DNA of 64,000 nt, taken from contig UCHV01000011.1 of the NCBI GenBank assembly GCA_900472395.1, positions 17,804 through 81,803 of the forward strand, written 5' to 3'. How positions within the stretch are numbered: position 1 is the stretch's first letter; each line of letters opens with the position of its first letter. The DNA is from Hyphomicrobiales bacterium. GTDB lineage: Bacteria; Pseudomonadota; Alphaproteobacteria; Rhizobiales; Rhizobiaceae. Positions 47,706-57,183 of the stretch are shown in pieces. The translations under genes and the position numbers were made by a program. The notes below the pieces were generated by a model. That model saw nothing but the letters and a program-made list of their open reading frames with translations. It did no database searches and had not been told where the DNA came from.

Positions 47706-48860
47706 ATGACGCCAATGGAGCGCCCCCTAAGGATCATCCACTGCTTCAGGTCACCGGTTGGCGGCATATTCCGCCATGTCCGCGATCTGGTGGAGGAACA
47801 TCGGGCGGCCGGCCACGAGGTCGGCATTCTCTGTGACAGCTCCACGGGCGGCGCTCACGAAGAGCGGCTGTTCAATGCCATCAGGCCGCAGCTTTCGCTC
47901 GGTCTCATCCGCATTCCGATCCGCCGGTCCGTTGCGCCGTCGGACCTGAATGCGCTCTACAAGAGCTACAAGCACATCAAGAGCTTGCAGCCGGATGTCT
48001 TGCACGGTCATGGCGCCAAGGGTGGCGTTCTGGCACGGCTCATCGGCTCAGCCCTGCGGGTGAACAGGTATCGCGTAGCCCGCCTCTATTCGCCCCATGG
48101 GGGTAGCCTGCATTACGACCGGTCCAGACCATCCGGTCGGCTGGTGCTTAATCTGGAACGGCTTCAGGAACGCTTCACCGACAGCCTCGTTTTCGTCTGC
48201 GAGTTCGAGCGCAAGGCCTACGAAGCCAAGGTCGGCAAGATTACCACCCGCTCCCAAGTCATCTACAACGGCGTGCGCGACAGCGAGTTCGGGCCGGTGA
48301 CTTCGACCGAAGATTGCGCCGATTTCCTCTATATCGGCATGCTGCGCGACCTCAAGGGGCCGGACAAGTTCATCGATGCCTTCGGCCGTGCCGAACGCGC
48401 GGTCGGACACCCCCTGTCGGCCGTCATGGTGGGCGACGGCCCTGACCGCGACCGTTATTTCCGGATGATGGCCGAACGTGGCCTTGGACGTCGCATTCGC
48501 ATGCTCGAGGCCATGCCGGCGCGGCAGGCGTTTGCACTTGCCCGCAATGTCGTCGTGCCCTCCCGCGCCGAAGCCATGCCGTACATCGTCATAGAAGCGC
48601 TCGCCGCCGAAAAGCCGGTGATCGCGACACGTGTCGGCGGGGTTCCGGAAATTCTCGGGCAAGACAGCTCGGCCCTAGTCACACCAGGCGACCCGGCGGA
48701 CCTTGCCCATGTCATGGTGGACGCCTTGACCAATCCGACATGGCGCGAGGACGTCATGCCGGCGCCTTCGGATTTTCGCGCCGTGTTTTCCGCTTCGGCA
48801 ATGGCCGACCAGATGCTCGCCTTGTATCGAGATCTGACAGGTGCTGGGCCCAGGGTCTAA
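47706..48860 (+). CDS. GT4 family glycosyltransferase
   Basis: This 384-residue protein starts at ATG 47706, 10 bp after the export gene (alternative ATG at 47715). The N-terminal RPLRIIHCFRSPVGGIFRHV and acceptor-side DVLHGHGAKGG fit the GT-B fold. The C-terminal donor domain has FLYIGMLRDLKGPDKFIDA, the glutamate-containing PSRAEAMPYIVIEALA motif and VGGVPEIL. It likely adds a sugar to a lipid-linked repeat unit. Sugar and linkage unknown. Confidence 0.9.
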   Translation: MTPMERPLRIIHCFRSPVGGIFRHVRDLVEEHRAAGHEVGILCDSSTGGAHEERLFNAIRPQLSLGLIRIPIRRSVAPSDLNALYKSYKHIKSLQPDVLHGHGAKGGVLARLIGSALRVNRYRVARLYSPHGGSLHYDRSRPSGRLVLNLERLQERFTDSLVFVCEFERKAYEAKVGKITTRSQVIYNGVRDSEFGPVTSTEDCADFLYIGMLRDLKGPDKFIDAFGRAERAVGHPLSAVMVGDGPDRDRYFRMMAERGLGRRIRMLEAMPARQAFALARNVVVPSRAEAMPYIVIEALAAEKPVIATRVGGVPEILGQDSSALVTPGDPADLAHVMVDALTNPTWREDVMPAPSDFRAVFSASAMADQMLALYRDLTGAGPRV

Positions 48861-48920
48861 ACGATTTCTTACCAAATATCGTGGTATCTCCTCCGTTCGG
48901 AGAGGACGAGATCGCGCATC

Positions 48921-50462
48921 ATGAGCAAGCTCGAAGGACAAGAGCAGTTCGATATCGAGGCATTGCGCCGCCGTGTCTCGGATGGCGTCGCCTCGACGCC
49001 CGAGCCGCATGAACCCGTCGAACTCAATCCGCTCGCTCGCCAGGTCGCCGAACAGTTTCGCGACGAGAACTATTCCCCTGCCATGCTGATCGGCCAATAC
49101 CGGCTGCTCGAATTGCTGCTGATGCTGGCAATCGGCCTCTGCGTGGAGCTTTTTTTCGGTCCGGACGAGCGATCGCTTCTCATCCGTTTTTCGGTCATAG
49201 GCGCAGGCGCAGCGCTTACCGTTCTGCTGCTCCAAATTGCCGACGCCTATCAGATCCCCAGCATTCGTTCGGCGGCGCGAACGCGCACGCGTGTTCTGAT
49301 ATGCTGGACACTCAGCGTCATCACCAGTTCGGGCATTCTGCTGATTGCAGACGGCGCACCAACGGTTGCCGGACTGATCATCTGGCTGGTGGGCGGCGCC
49401 GCCATTCTGCTCTTCGAACGATTTTTGACCGCCTTCGGCATCCGCAACTGGTCGCGCAACGGCATCATGGAACGCCGCGCCGTCATCGTCGGCGGTGGCC
49501 AACCCGCCAAGGAGCTGGCGCGCGCGCTGGAGCGGCAACCCGATAACGACATTCGCATCTGCGGTATCTTCGACGACCGAGGCAGCAGCCGGTCACCGGA
49601 AGTGGTGGCAGGTTATCCGAAGCTCGGCACCTTTGCGGAACTGGTCGAATTCTCGCGGCTTGCCCGTATCGACATGCTGATCATCGCGCTGCCGCCCACC
49701 GCCGAAGACCGCATTCTGCAGCTGATCCGCAAACTGTGGGTTCTGCCGGTCGATATCCGTCTTGCCGCGCATGCCAATCGCCTGCGTTTCCGCCCGCGCG
49801 CGTATAGCCATGTCGGCGCGGTGCCGATGTTCGACATTTTCGACAAACCGATCCGCGACTGGGATTCGGTTGCCAAACGCGCCTTCGATATCTTCTTCTC
49901 GGTACTGGCAATCTTCTTTCTGTGGCCGATCATGCTGGGTGTGGCGCTTGCGGTGAAATTCACCTCTCCCGGTCCGATCCTGTTCGTTCAGAAACGCCAC
50001 GGCTTCAACAACGAGATCATCAACGTTTTGAAATTCCGCTCGATGTATACGCATCTGAGCGACCCGACTGCCAAGCTGGCGGTGACCAAGGGGGATCCGC
50101 GCGTGACCGCGGTCGGTCGCTTCATCCGCAAATCCTCGCTGGACGAACTTCCGCAGTTCTTCAACGTTCTGCGCGGGGATCTTTCGCTGGTTGGTCCGCG
50201 TCCACATGCGGTGCAGGCACAGACCGGTGATCGCAAATATGTCGATGTGGTCGAGAGCTATTTTGCCCGCCACCGGGTCAAGCCCGGCGTCACAGGCTGG
50301 GCGCAGATCAACGGCCTGCGCGGCGAAATCGATACGGATGACAAGATCCGCGCCCGCATCACCCACGATCTCGATTACATCGAGAACTGGTCGATCCTGC
50401 TTGACCTGAAAATCCTGTTCCTGACGCCGATCCGCCTCCTCAATACGGACAATGCCTATTGA
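48921..50462 (+). CDS. Undecaprenyl-phosphate glucose (hexose-1-phosphate) phosphotransferase
   Basis: This 513-residue membrane protein starts MSKLEGQEQFDIEALRRR. Four to five helices in 60-165 and a Rossmann-like region (RRAVIVGGGQPAKELARAL, about 175-190) precede the C-terminal sugar-transferase domain (320-513) with RAFDIFFSVLAIFFLWPI, the donor motif SPGPILFVQKRHG, SLDELPQFFNVLRGDLSLVGP and GVTGWAQINGLRGE. It starts repeat-unit assembly on the lipid carrier. The upp locus has an equivalent (UppE). Confidence 0.93.
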   Translation: MSKLEGQEQFDIEALRRRVSDGVASTPEPHEPVELNPLARQVAEQFRDENYSPAMLIGQYRLLELLLMLAIGLCVELFFGPDERSLLIRFSVIGAGAALTVLLLQIADAYQIPSIRSAARTRTRVLICWTLSVITSSGILLIADGAPTVAGLIIWLVGGAAILLFERFLTAFGIRNWSRNGIMERRAVIVGGGQPAKELARALERQPDNDIRICGIFDDRGSSRSPEVVAGYPKLGTFAELVEFSRLARIDMLIIALPPTAEDRILQLIRKLWVLPVDIRLAAHANRLRFRPRAYSHVGAVPMFDIFDKPIRDWDSVAKRAFDIFFSVLAIFFLWPIMLGVALAVKFTSPGPILFVQKRHGFNNEIINVLKFRSMYTHLSDPTAKLAVTKGDPRVTAVGRFIRKSSLDELPQFFNVLRGDLSLVGPRPHAVQAQTGDRKYVDVVESYFARHRVKPGVTGWAQINGLRGEIDTDDKIRARITHDLDYIENWSILLDLKILFLTPIRLLNTDNAY

Positions 50463-51751
50463 GCGCGATCATCGACAGTGCTGCCCGGCCTTTCCGCCCG
50501 CAACTTGCGGCACTGCGGATCTGCGGCTCCATCATGGTGGCCTTCGGCGTATTCCTGTCCGGCTTCGTCATTTCCGAGCCGGCACCCTATGAACTGGTCA
50601 TGGCCGCCCAGATCGCCATCTGGTTTTTGCTGGGCCTGAAAATCTCGCGTGCAAACGCACCGCTTCTGATCCTGCTTCTCCTCTTTAATGTCGGCGGCAT
50701 GTTTTCACTGACGGTGATGAAGGATATTTCCGGCGCGCCGATGTATGTGGCCGTGTCGCTGTTTCTGGCTCTGAGTTCGGTATTCTACGCGGCCATCATC
50801 GAAGACGAGCACCGGCGACTGGCACTGATCTTCAAGGCATGGGTTGCGGCCGCCGTCATCACGTCCATGCTCGGCATTCTCGGTTATTTTCATGCCTTGC
50901 CGGGTTTCGAGGTTTTCACGCTTTACGACCGCGCCAAGGGCGCCTTTCAGGATCCCAACGTCTTTGGTCCCTATCTCGTGCCCCCTGCCCTGTATCTGGT
51001 CTACAGGCTGCTGAACGGAAAGCTTTCCGAAGCGCCTTTGGCGATAGCCGGCCTGATGGTGCTGTCGCTTGGCGTTCTACTGTCCTTCTCGCGTGCCGCG
51101 TGGGCGCTCTTTGCTTTCTCGGCGGTTGCGCTGGTCGCGATCATGCTTCTGAAGGAGCGGACCGGCGCGTTTCGACTGAAAATTCTTTCGCTGTCGATCG
51201 CCGCCATTCTGGTGATGATGCTCGGCATGGCCGCAGCCATGCAATCGAAAAAGGTCTATGACCTTTTCGAAAGCCGCGCCAAGCTGGTGCAGGAGTATGA
51301 CGGTGCTCGCCTCGGGCGTTTCGAGCGCCACAAGATGGGTTTTCTGATGTCCATGGAGCACCCGCTTGGCCTCGGGCCGATGATGCTCGGAAAGATGTTC
51401 GGCGAAGATGAGCACAATATCTGGCTGAAGTCGCTGACCACTTACGGCTGGCTCGGTTTCGTTTGTTACATCATCCTGATCTGGTGGACGCTGATCATCG
51501 GTTTTCGAAATCTTCTGCGCGACAGACCATGGCAGCCCTATCTGATGATCGCCTGGGTGATGGTGGCGGGCCACGCGCTGATCGGCAACGTCATCGACAT
51601 CGATCACTGGAGGCATGTCTATCTGCTTTTTGGCATCGTATGGGGCTGTGCGGCACTCGAAAGCCGTCACCAGAGAACGGCACGCCAGAGCCGTTCGCAG
51701 CCGATACCGCCGCCCGCTGCTCCTGCGGAGCGCTCGCTGCTTGACGCCTGA
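50459..51751 (+). CDS. O-antigen ligase/polymerase (Wzy-like) family membrane protein
   Basis: This 430-residue protein starts at TTG 50459, overlapping the preceding stop by 4 bp (TTGA). About ten hydrophobic segments are visible, with a large loop (YDLFESRAKLVQEYDGARLGRFERHKMGF) and the following GLGPMMLGKMFGEDEHNIWL, typical of O-antigen ligase/polymerase family proteins. It probably polymerises or ligates the polysaccharide repeat. The C-terminus is Pro/Arg-rich. Confidence 0.87.
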   Translation: MSAIIDSAARPFRPQLAALRICGSIMVAFGVFLSGFVISEPAPYELVMAAQIAIWFLLGLKISRANAPLLILLLLFNVGGMFSLTVMKDISGAPMYVAVSLFLALSSVFYAAIIEDEHRRLALIFKAWVAAAVITSMLGILGYFHALPGFEVFTLYDRAKGAFQDPNVFGPYLVPPALYLVYRLLNGKLSEAPLAIAGLMVLSLGVLLSFSRAAWALFAFSAVALVAIMLLKERTGAFRLKILSLSIAAILVMMLGMAAAMQSKKVYDLFESRAKLVQEYDGARLGRFERHKMGFLMSMEHPLGLGPMMLGKMFGEDEHNIWLKSLTTYGWLGFVCYIILIWWTLIIGFRNLLRDRPWQPYLMIAWVMVAGHALIGNVIDIDHWRHVYLLFGIVWGCAALESRHQRTARQSRSQPIPPPAAPAERSLLDA

Positions 51752-51777
51752 GCGACATAAGCCTTGACTTCACATCG

Positions 51778-52092
51778 ATGGCCTCCAGATTTTCAATGAT
51801 GTTGACAGTTTCACAGTTCCGCGCAGCGCGCGCCATGATCGGCATGACGGTGGAAGAACTTGCCACCCTGACCGGTATTTCCTCCGACGATATTCGCAAT
51901 GCCGAGAAAGGCGAGACGTTTTCAGATGCCCTGCTGGCCAGCCGGCTGCAGACGGCCCTTGAAAGCCGTGGCATCGTTTTTCTCGCTGCGGGCCAGGAAG
52001 ATGTGTCAATCGGACCCGGCATCCGCTTGCGCAGTGGCACCGCCGATGAGGGCCTTCGCCCCGAGCGACTGAACGCCACGAACGACGACTGA
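51778..52092 (+). CDS. Small helix-turn-helix (XRE-like) protein
   Basis: This 104-residue protein has an N-terminal HTH-like region (FRAARAMIGMTVEELATLTG and SSDDIRNAEKGE) and a short C-terminal tail; no other domain. The start is ambiguous: ATG 51778, or the ATG pair at 51796/51799, which would better fit an HTH N-terminus. It lies 27 bp after the Wzy-type gene on the same strand, so it may be a regulator attached to the polysaccharide locus. Weak ribosome site. Confidence 0.65.
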   Translation: MASRFSMMLTVSQFRAARAMIGMTVEELATLTGISSDDIRNAEKGETFSDALLASRLQTALESRGIVFLAAGQEDVSIGPGIRLRSGTADEGLRPERLNATNDD

Positions 52093-52203
52093 TATTCTCT
52101 CGCCAACCCCTGGAACATTTTTCGGCGATCGACGTTGTCGGCGGCAAATCGCGTCATGCCCGCGCCTATTTATCACCGAAGCATGCGCCCAAGGAGAAAT
52201 AGA

Positions 52204-52353
52204 ATGACCCGCAATAACAGCCTCTATCTTGTCATTGGCGCACTCGTCGTCGCCGTCGTCGGACTTGGCGCCTATGTGATCAACGAGGAAAACAAGCCGA
52301 AGGGCGTCGAACTCAGCATCGGGCAAGACGGCGTCAAGGTTCAGGAAAACTGA
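52204..52353 (+). CDS. Small single-helix membrane protein (49 residues)
   Basis: It starts at ATG 52204 (MTRNNSLYLVIGALVVAVVG) with a strong AAGGAGAAA site. One N-terminal transmembrane helix is followed by a short polar tail (NEENKPKGVELSIGQDGVKV). I recognise no function. The good ribosome site and typical codon use support a real gene. The 111 bp before it show no terminator or gene. Confidence 0.6.
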   Translation: MTRNNSLYLVIGALVVAVVGLGAYVINEENKPKGVELSIGQDGVKVQEN

Positions 52354-52480
52354 TTCGGTCGGAAGGATTCAGTCGTTCTGCAGGCGATTGCATGGACATC
52401 ATCGATTGCGGTAGCCCCTTGGACTTCTCGGCAAACCTTCCTTTACCGCTGAACTCTTGTTGTATCTCCGACATTTGCTC

Positions 52481-52509
52481 TTGCGCACACCGTGCCGAGC
52501 ATTTATGGA
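52481..52509 (+). promoter_or_regulatory. Candidate promoter of tRNA-Pro
   Basis: TTGCGC (52481-52486), 17-bp spacer, TATGGA (52504-52509), about 25 bp before the tRNA. Confidence 0.45.
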
Positions 52510-52533
52510 GGTTTTGCTTCGTATGAGGCAGGT

Positions 52534-52610
<77 letters not shown>

Positions 52611-52713
52611 TTCATCCCCCAGCCTCTCCGTTACTTTCTGAAATGGCAGCCCTATCCGATGAGGGCGCAGGCTCATCGCTTCTTCGCGGCGCCATCCGCA
52701 ATGCCGCCGCATG

Positions 52714-52740
52714 CAAAAGGGCGGAAGAATTTCCCGCCCC
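52714..52740 (-). terminator. Terminator after the small secreted protein
   Basis: On the minus strand GGGCGGGAA, ATTC and TTCCGCCC form a stem followed by TTTTGC. It lies 29 bp after the stop at 52770. Confidence 0.65.
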
Positions 52741-52769
52741 CCTTTTCCGGTTCGCATGACATTCGTTTA

Positions 52770-53069
52770 TCAGCAGGATGTGCCCGTGTTGCCGGCACCG
52801 GGATTGGTGCTGCCGTTGTTGTTCTGCTCTGACTGTGCGGCCCCTTGTGTGCCGCCAGGAGCACCGCAATTGGTATTGGAACCACCGGAGCTGTCATTGC
52901 TGCCGGAATTGGACGAATTGCCGCCCGAATTGGAACCGGAACTATCGCTGGAATTTGCGCCGCCGCTGCTATTGCCGCCGTCACTGCCACTACCGCTGCC
53001 GGCGCCCTGCGCCATTGCAGAGGTTGCGAGGCCAAGCGAAAGAGCGGCGACTGTGAGAAGCTTGATCAT
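52770..53069 (-). CDS. Ser/Gly/Asn-rich small secreted protein
   Basis: This 99-residue protein starts MIKLLTVAALSLGLATSAMA, a Sec signal peptide cut after AMA. The mature 78 residues are almost only Gly, Ser and Asn, with two cysteines (NTNCGAPGG and the C-terminal GTSC) near the end. No family recognised; the composition suggests a flexible cell-surface or matrix-like protein. A terminator follows, and a GGAACATGC ribosome region precedes. Confidence 0.65.
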   Translation of the reverse strand: MIKLLTVAALSLGLATSAMAQGAGSGSGSDGGNSSGGANSSDSSGSNSGGNSSNSGSNDSSGGSNTNCGAPGGTQGAAQSEQNNNGSTNPGAGNTGTSC

Positions 53070-53204
53070 TGCATGTTCCTTCTTGTCGGTTTTTGCCCGC
53101 CTGAAAAAGGAACAGCGCAGATACGTCTCGGTTCCGCGCCGGTACGTTAGCGTACCGTAGCGAGCCGTGTGATGACGGCGCTCGCGAATTCATTTCCATA
53201 AGCA

Positions 53205-53226
53205 AACGGCCCGCTTTCGCGGGCCG
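53205..53226 (-). terminator. Terminator after the BA14K-like gene
   Basis: On the minus strand GCGGCCCGC, GAAA and GCGGGCCGT form a stem followed by TTGCT, 26 bp after the stop at 53252. Confidence 0.65.
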
Positions 53227-53251
53227 CATATCGTTAAAGGTATTGTTTGGC

Positions 53252-53719
53252 TCAGTAGGGCGAATAGCACTGCTGACGGGGGCCGTTATAGGGCTGGAAC
53301 GTGTTGTCGTAGGCCCGGTAAGAACGATAGCGATTGGCGCACCACTGGGTGTGCGAGCTCGCACCGCGGTAATAACGCGGAGCCGGAGCATAACGCGGCT
53401 GCGAATTGGCGATGGCACCGCCAACGATTGCGCCGAGCGCCAGACCGCCGATCACCGCGCCGGCATTGCCACGATGGCGGCGATGGCCGTAATAGCGACC
53501 GCGATCCCAATGACGGCCGCGGTCCCAATAACGGTCGCGGCCCCAGCCACGGTCACCGCGCCAATGATGGCGACCGCGATCTCCCCAATACTGGACCGTC
53601 TGCACATCGGTAGTCTGCTGAACCTTTGGAGCCGATGCGGCAGACGGAAATGCCTGTGCCGGGGCTACGCCCATGAATGCAGTCGCAATCGACAGGGCAA
53701 TGATAGCGAGTTTTTTCAT
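53252..53719 (-). CDS. BA14K family protein (secreted, Arg/Trp/Gly-rich)
   Basis: This 155-residue protein starts [20 protein letters not shown] with a Sec signal peptide. Then come Arg/Trp/Gly/Tyr-rich repeats ([19 protein letters not shown]), a hydrophobic Gly-rich segment ([17 protein letters not shown]) and the BA14K C-terminal motif [16 protein letters not shown] with QQC. The family, first seen as a Brucella antigen, is typical of Rhizobiales and may be envelope-associated. The exact role is unknown. Confidence 0.88.
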   Translation of the reverse strand: MKKLAIIALSIATAFMGVAPAQAFPSAASAPKVQQTTDVQTVQYWGDRGRHHWRGDRGWGRDRYWDRGRHWDRGRYYGHRRHRGNAGAVIGGLALGAIVGGAIANSQPRYAPAPRYYRGASSHTQWCANRYRSYRAYDNTFQPYNGPRQQCYSPY

Positions 53720-53873
53720 TTGATCTTCCTCACCTTAGCTATTTGATGAGGATATGGTCGTGTTTTGTCGATGAACCAGCGGTGAACGAACAAAAAAACG
53801 TGTTCACGTTAATGGGAACCGTTTGTGAACTCGAAAAACAACCGCTTTTACTGTTTTTCCGTTGCCTTATGGG

Positions 53874-54410
53874 TCAGCGCACCTGGTCGAGCAGGCGTTT
53901 GCATTCAAGAAGATCAAACAACGCTTCCTGCAGAAGCGCGCGGTCTTCCTTGCCGACAGAGCTTTTGCCGACCGAGATTTCCGGTGTGTCGTCGCCTCCC
54001 CCGCCGAAACCGAAGAAACGGCCGCTGGGCTTGGCCTTGGGACGCCCGACGATCTGGTCCTCATCCGGGTTGGCGACACGCGGTTCGGCGGCCGGCTTTT
54101 CGCTATTGGCCGCCATGATCGCTTCCATCGTGGCAAGATCACCCGATGCGATGGCGGCAACGAACTTGTTGCCATTGGTCTTCAGAAGCTTCTGGACGCC
54201 CTTGATCGTATAGCCGTGATCGTAAAGGAGGTGACGGATGCCCTTCAGCAGATCGATATCATCCGGTCGGTAATAACGGCGGCCGCCGCCACGCTTCATC
54301 GGCTTGATCTGCGGAAATCGCGTCTCCCAGAAGCGCAGCACGTGCTGCGGCAGGTCGAGATCGTCTGCGACTTCGCTGATAGTGCGAAATGCGTCAGGGC
54401 TCTTGTCCAC
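53874..54410 (-). CDS. MerR family transcriptional regulator
   Basis: This 178-residue protein starts at GTG 54410 ([19 protein letters not shown] after the start), chosen for GGAGACGAG upstream; an ATG at 54446 would add 12 residues. The N-terminal MerR winged helix ([33 protein letters not shown]) is followed by a less conserved C-terminal domain with Gly-rich linker ([10 protein letters not shown]). No metal-binding Cys is seen. It lies downstream of ihfA on the same strand, the usual rhizobial arrangement; target unknown. Confidence 0.88.
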   Translation of the reverse strand: MDKSPDAFRTISEVADDLDLPQHVLRFWETRFPQIKPMKRGGGRRYYRPDDIDLLKGIRHLLYDHGYTIKGVQKLLKTNGNKFVAAIASGDLATMEAIMAANSEKPAAEPRVANPDEDQIVGRPKAKPSGRFFGFGGGGDDTPEISVGKSSVGKEDRALLQEALFDLLECKRLLDQVR

Positions 54411-54556
54411 GGTCTCGTCTCCGGCGGCGTGCCGCATCCCGGTCACGGAGAAGCGGCAGATTTACACTTCGTCATATATCAACGGTTTGAGCGTGCGGTT
54501 TCAAGCGCTCGCTCACGTTTGCCACAGGAGATGCGGAAGATTGCCGCGTCAGGCCG

Positions 54557-54895
54557 TCAGGCGGCCGGGTTGGCGGGCTTCTGCTTGTTCTTGCGCTGGG
54601 TATGGGCCTTGAGGATGCGCTGTTTGAGCACGTTCGAGGCCTTGAAGGTCATGACCCGACGGGGCGAGATCGGCACTTCCTCACCCGTTTTCGGATTACG
54701 GCCGATGCGCTCGTTCTTGGCTCGGACCTGGAAGGTGGCGAAGGAAGACAGCTTCACCATCTCTCCGCGTACGATCGCATTACAGATTTCGTCGATGACG
54801 GTTTCGACAAGTTCAGCGGATTCCGTCCGAGAAAGCCCGACCTTGCGAAAAACCGATTCCGCCAAATCTGCTCGCGTCACTGTCTTACCGGCCAT
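54557..54895 (-). CDS. ihfA: Integration host factor subunit alpha
   Basis: This 112-residue HU/IHF family protein starts [20 protein letters not shown]. The beta-arm region [20 protein letters not shown] and the alpha-specific [20 protein letters not shown] identify the alpha subunit. The C-terminus is slightly extended and basic. It bends DNA with the beta subunit. It lies downstream of fabH, plsX in the standard order, and before the MerR gene. Confidence 0.95.
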   Translation of the reverse strand: MAGKTVTRADLAESVFRKVGLSRTESAELVETVIDEICNAIVRGEMVKLSSFATFQVRAKNERIGRNPKTGEEVPISPRRVMTFKASNVLKQRILKAHTQRKNKQKPANPAA

Positions 54896-55049
54896 GACCC
54901 CCGCCCATCAGAAATTATTGTTATCAAAGCAGAAGGGAGCTTATGTTTCTTGGCGGCGGCGGTCAAGCGTCTGCTTCCATTCGCTTATCCGTCGCCGAAT
55001 CAAGAAACTTCCCGCTTCCGTTTACCGGATATGGTGCACGGTTTGCGGA

Positions 55050-56021
55050 TTACCAGCGGACGAGCAACGCACCCCATGTAAAGCCGCCGCCCATGGCTTC
55101 GAGCATGACGAGATCGCCCTGCTTGATACGGCCATCGCCTGCGGCAACGGACAGCGCCAGCGGAATGGACGCGGCCGATGTATTGCCGTGCATATCGACG
55201 GTCACGACGACCTTTTCACCCGGAATTCCGAGCTTCTTGGCGGAACCATCGATGATGCGGCGGTTGGCCTGGTGCGGCACCAGCCAGTCAAGCGTTTCCG
55301 CTGTCGTGCCGGTCGCTTCGAAGGCAGCCTCGATGACGTCGGTGATCATGCCAACTGCGTATTTGAAGACTTCACGGCCTTCCATGCGCAGGTGGCCAAC
55401 GGTGCCGGTGGAGGACGGGCCGCCATCGACATAGAGCTTGTCCTTGTGCGAGCCGTCGGAGCGCAGATGAGCGGTCAGCACGCCGCGATCCGAAATGGCG
55501 CCCTCGCCTTCCTGTGCTTCCAGAACCAGTGCGCCCGCGCCATCGCCGAACAGGACGCAGGTGGTGCGGTCGTTCCAGTCGAGAATGCGCGAAAAGGTTT
55601 CTGCACCGATGACCAGCGCACGCTTGGCCAAGCCGGCGCGCAAATGCGCATCGGCAGTCGCCATGGCGTAAACGAAGCCCGTACAGACTGCCTGCACGTC
55701 GAAGGCATAACCCTTGGTCATGCCGAGACGGTGCTGGATGTTGACGGCGGTCGCCGGAAAGGTGTTGTCCGGGGTCGAGGTGGCGACGATCACAAGATCG
55801 ATATCGTCCGCCGTCAGGCCGGCGCGCTCAAGAGCGGCACGGGCTGCGGCCTCACCAAGAGAGGCCGTTGTTTCGCCCTCGCCGGCGATGTAACGCTGCT
55901 TGATGCCGGTGCGCTGGACGATCCATTCGTCCGACGTTTCCACCATGCCTTCCAATTCGCCATTGCTGACAACCCGTTTCGGAAGCGCTGCCCCGAAACC
56001 GCGTACCACTGAACGGATCAT
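55050..56021 (-). CDS. fabH: 3-oxoacyl-ACP synthase III
   Basis: This 323-residue condensing enzyme starts fatty acid synthesis from acetyl-CoA and malonyl-ACP. The catalytic triad is C113 (DVQAVCTGF), H250 (LVPHQANRR) and N280 ([13 protein letters not shown]). The N-terminus [17 protein letters not shown] is typical. It starts 16 bp after plsX, so they share an operon with ihfA and the MerR gene. Confidence 0.97.
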   Translation of the reverse strand: MIRSVVRGFGAALPKRVVSNGELEGMVETSDEWIVQRTGIKQRYIAGEGETTASLGEAAARAALERAGLTADDIDLVIVATSTPDNTFPATAVNIQHRLGMTKGYAFDVQAVCTGFVYAMATADAHLRAGLAKRALVIGAETFSRILDWNDRTTCVLFGDGAGALVLEAQEGEGAISDRGVLTAHLRSDGSHKDKLYVDGGPSSTGTVGHLRMEGREVFKYAVGMITDVIEAAFEATGTTAETLDWLVPHQANRRIIDGSAKKLGIPGEKVVVTVDMHGNTSAASIPLALSVAAGDGRIKQGDLVMLEAMGGGFTWGALLVRW

Positions 56022-56037
56022 GCTTTTTGTCCTGTCC

Positions 56038-57087
56038 TCACGCCGCTTCTTCGGGGCCCTGATTGGGCTCGTGCTGTGCGTGATATGTTTTCAAGTCATG
56101 CGCGATCTTTTCGTTCAGCGCATTGCGAACCATGTCGTAACCAACGTCGATCGCGGCGGCATAACCTTCCGCGTCGGTGCCACCGTGGCTTTTGATGACG
56201 ATGCCGTTCAGACCAAGGAAGACGCCGCCATTGACCTTGCGCGGATCCATCTTCTCCCGCAGGCGGTCAAACGCGCCCTTGGCAAAGAGGTAACCGATCT
56301 TGGCAAGCAGCGTGCGCGACATGGCGGCGCGCAGCAGTTCGGCGATCTGGCGGGCGGTGCCTTCGGCGGTCTTCAGCGCGATATTGCCGGTAAAACCTTC
56401 GGTGACGACAACGTCGACCGTGCCCTTGCCGATATCATTGCCTTCGACGAAACCGCGATAATCGATAGTGGAGAAATTCGCTTCGCGAATCAGGCGGCCG
56501 GCTTCCCTGACCTCTTCCTGTCCCTTTACCTCCTCGACGCCGACATTGAGCAGGCCAACGGTCGGACGTTCGATCTCGAACAGGGCGCGCGCCATGGCGC
56601 CGCCCATGACGGAGAAATCGAGGAGCTGCTGGGCATCGGCACCGATCGTGGCGCCGATATCGAGCACGATGCTTTCGCCGCGAAGTGTCGGCCAGATGCC
56701 GGCAATCGCCGGACGGTCGACACCATCGAGCATACGCAGGCAGAGTTTTGCCATGGCCATCAGCGCGCCGGTATTGCCGGCGGAAACGGCGACATCCGCC
56801 TCGCCGATCTTTACGGCATCGATAGCGCGCCACATGCTGGAAACATTGCGACCGCGACGCAGGGCGGCGGATGGCTTTTCGTCCATGCCGACAGCAACAT
56901 CACAGTGATGGAAGACCGATTTTTCGCGCAGTTTGGGATATTGGGCAAGCAGCGGCTCGCACACATCCTTCTGGCCATAGATCAGAAACATCGCATCGGG
57001 GTGACGCTCAAGCGCCTTGGCGGCGCCTGGTATGACGACCGCGGGGCCGGCATCGCCACCCATGGCATCGATAGAGATTCTGATCAC
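56038..57087 (-). CDS. plsX: Phosphate acyltransferase PlsX
   Basis: This 349-residue enzyme makes acyl-phosphate from acyl-ACP for phospholipid synthesis. It starts [21 protein letters not shown], the family signature. Further marks are [36 protein letters not shown] and [15 protein letters not shown]. It is normally followed by fabH, as here. An upstream hairpin at 57107-57123 separates it from DUF177. Confidence 0.97.
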   Translation of the reverse strand: MIRISIDAMGGDAGPAVVIPGAAKALERHPDAMFLIYGQKDVCEPLLAQYPKLREKSVFHHCDVAVGMDEKPSAALRRGRNVSSMWRAIDAVKIGEADVAVSAGNTGALMAMAKLCLRMLDGVDRPAIAGIWPTLRGESIVLDIGATIGADAQQLLDFSVMGGAMARALFEIERPTVGLLNVGVEEVKGQEEVREAGRLIREANFSTIDYRGFVEGNDIGKGTVDVVVTEGFTGNIALKTAEGTARQIAELLRAAMSRTLLAKIGYLFAKGAFDRLREKMDPRKVNGGVFLGLNGIVIKSHGGTDAEGYAAAIDVGYDMVRNALNEKIAHDLKTYHAQHEPNQGPEEAA

Positions 57088-57106
57088 GCTTGTTCTTTTC
57101 CTTCTG

Positions 57107-57123
57107 TTTCGCCGCAGGCGAAA
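57107..57123. other. Small hairpin between DUF177 and plsX
   Basis: TTTCGCC and GGCGAAA form a perfect 7-bp stem with loop GCA in the 96-bp gap. No T tract on the minus strand; it may be a weak terminator or leader element of plsX. Confidence 0.35.
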
Positions 57124-57183
57124 TCGCGGCCAAAATAAAGTTTTTCAGACCGCATACAACTCAATTATGACGAAAGCGAAACG

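Noticed and set aside
57088..57183. rpmF (L32) expected beside DUF177 and plsX
   Set aside because: The 96-bp gap is too short and no L32-like frame is present, so it is probably elsewhere in the genome.
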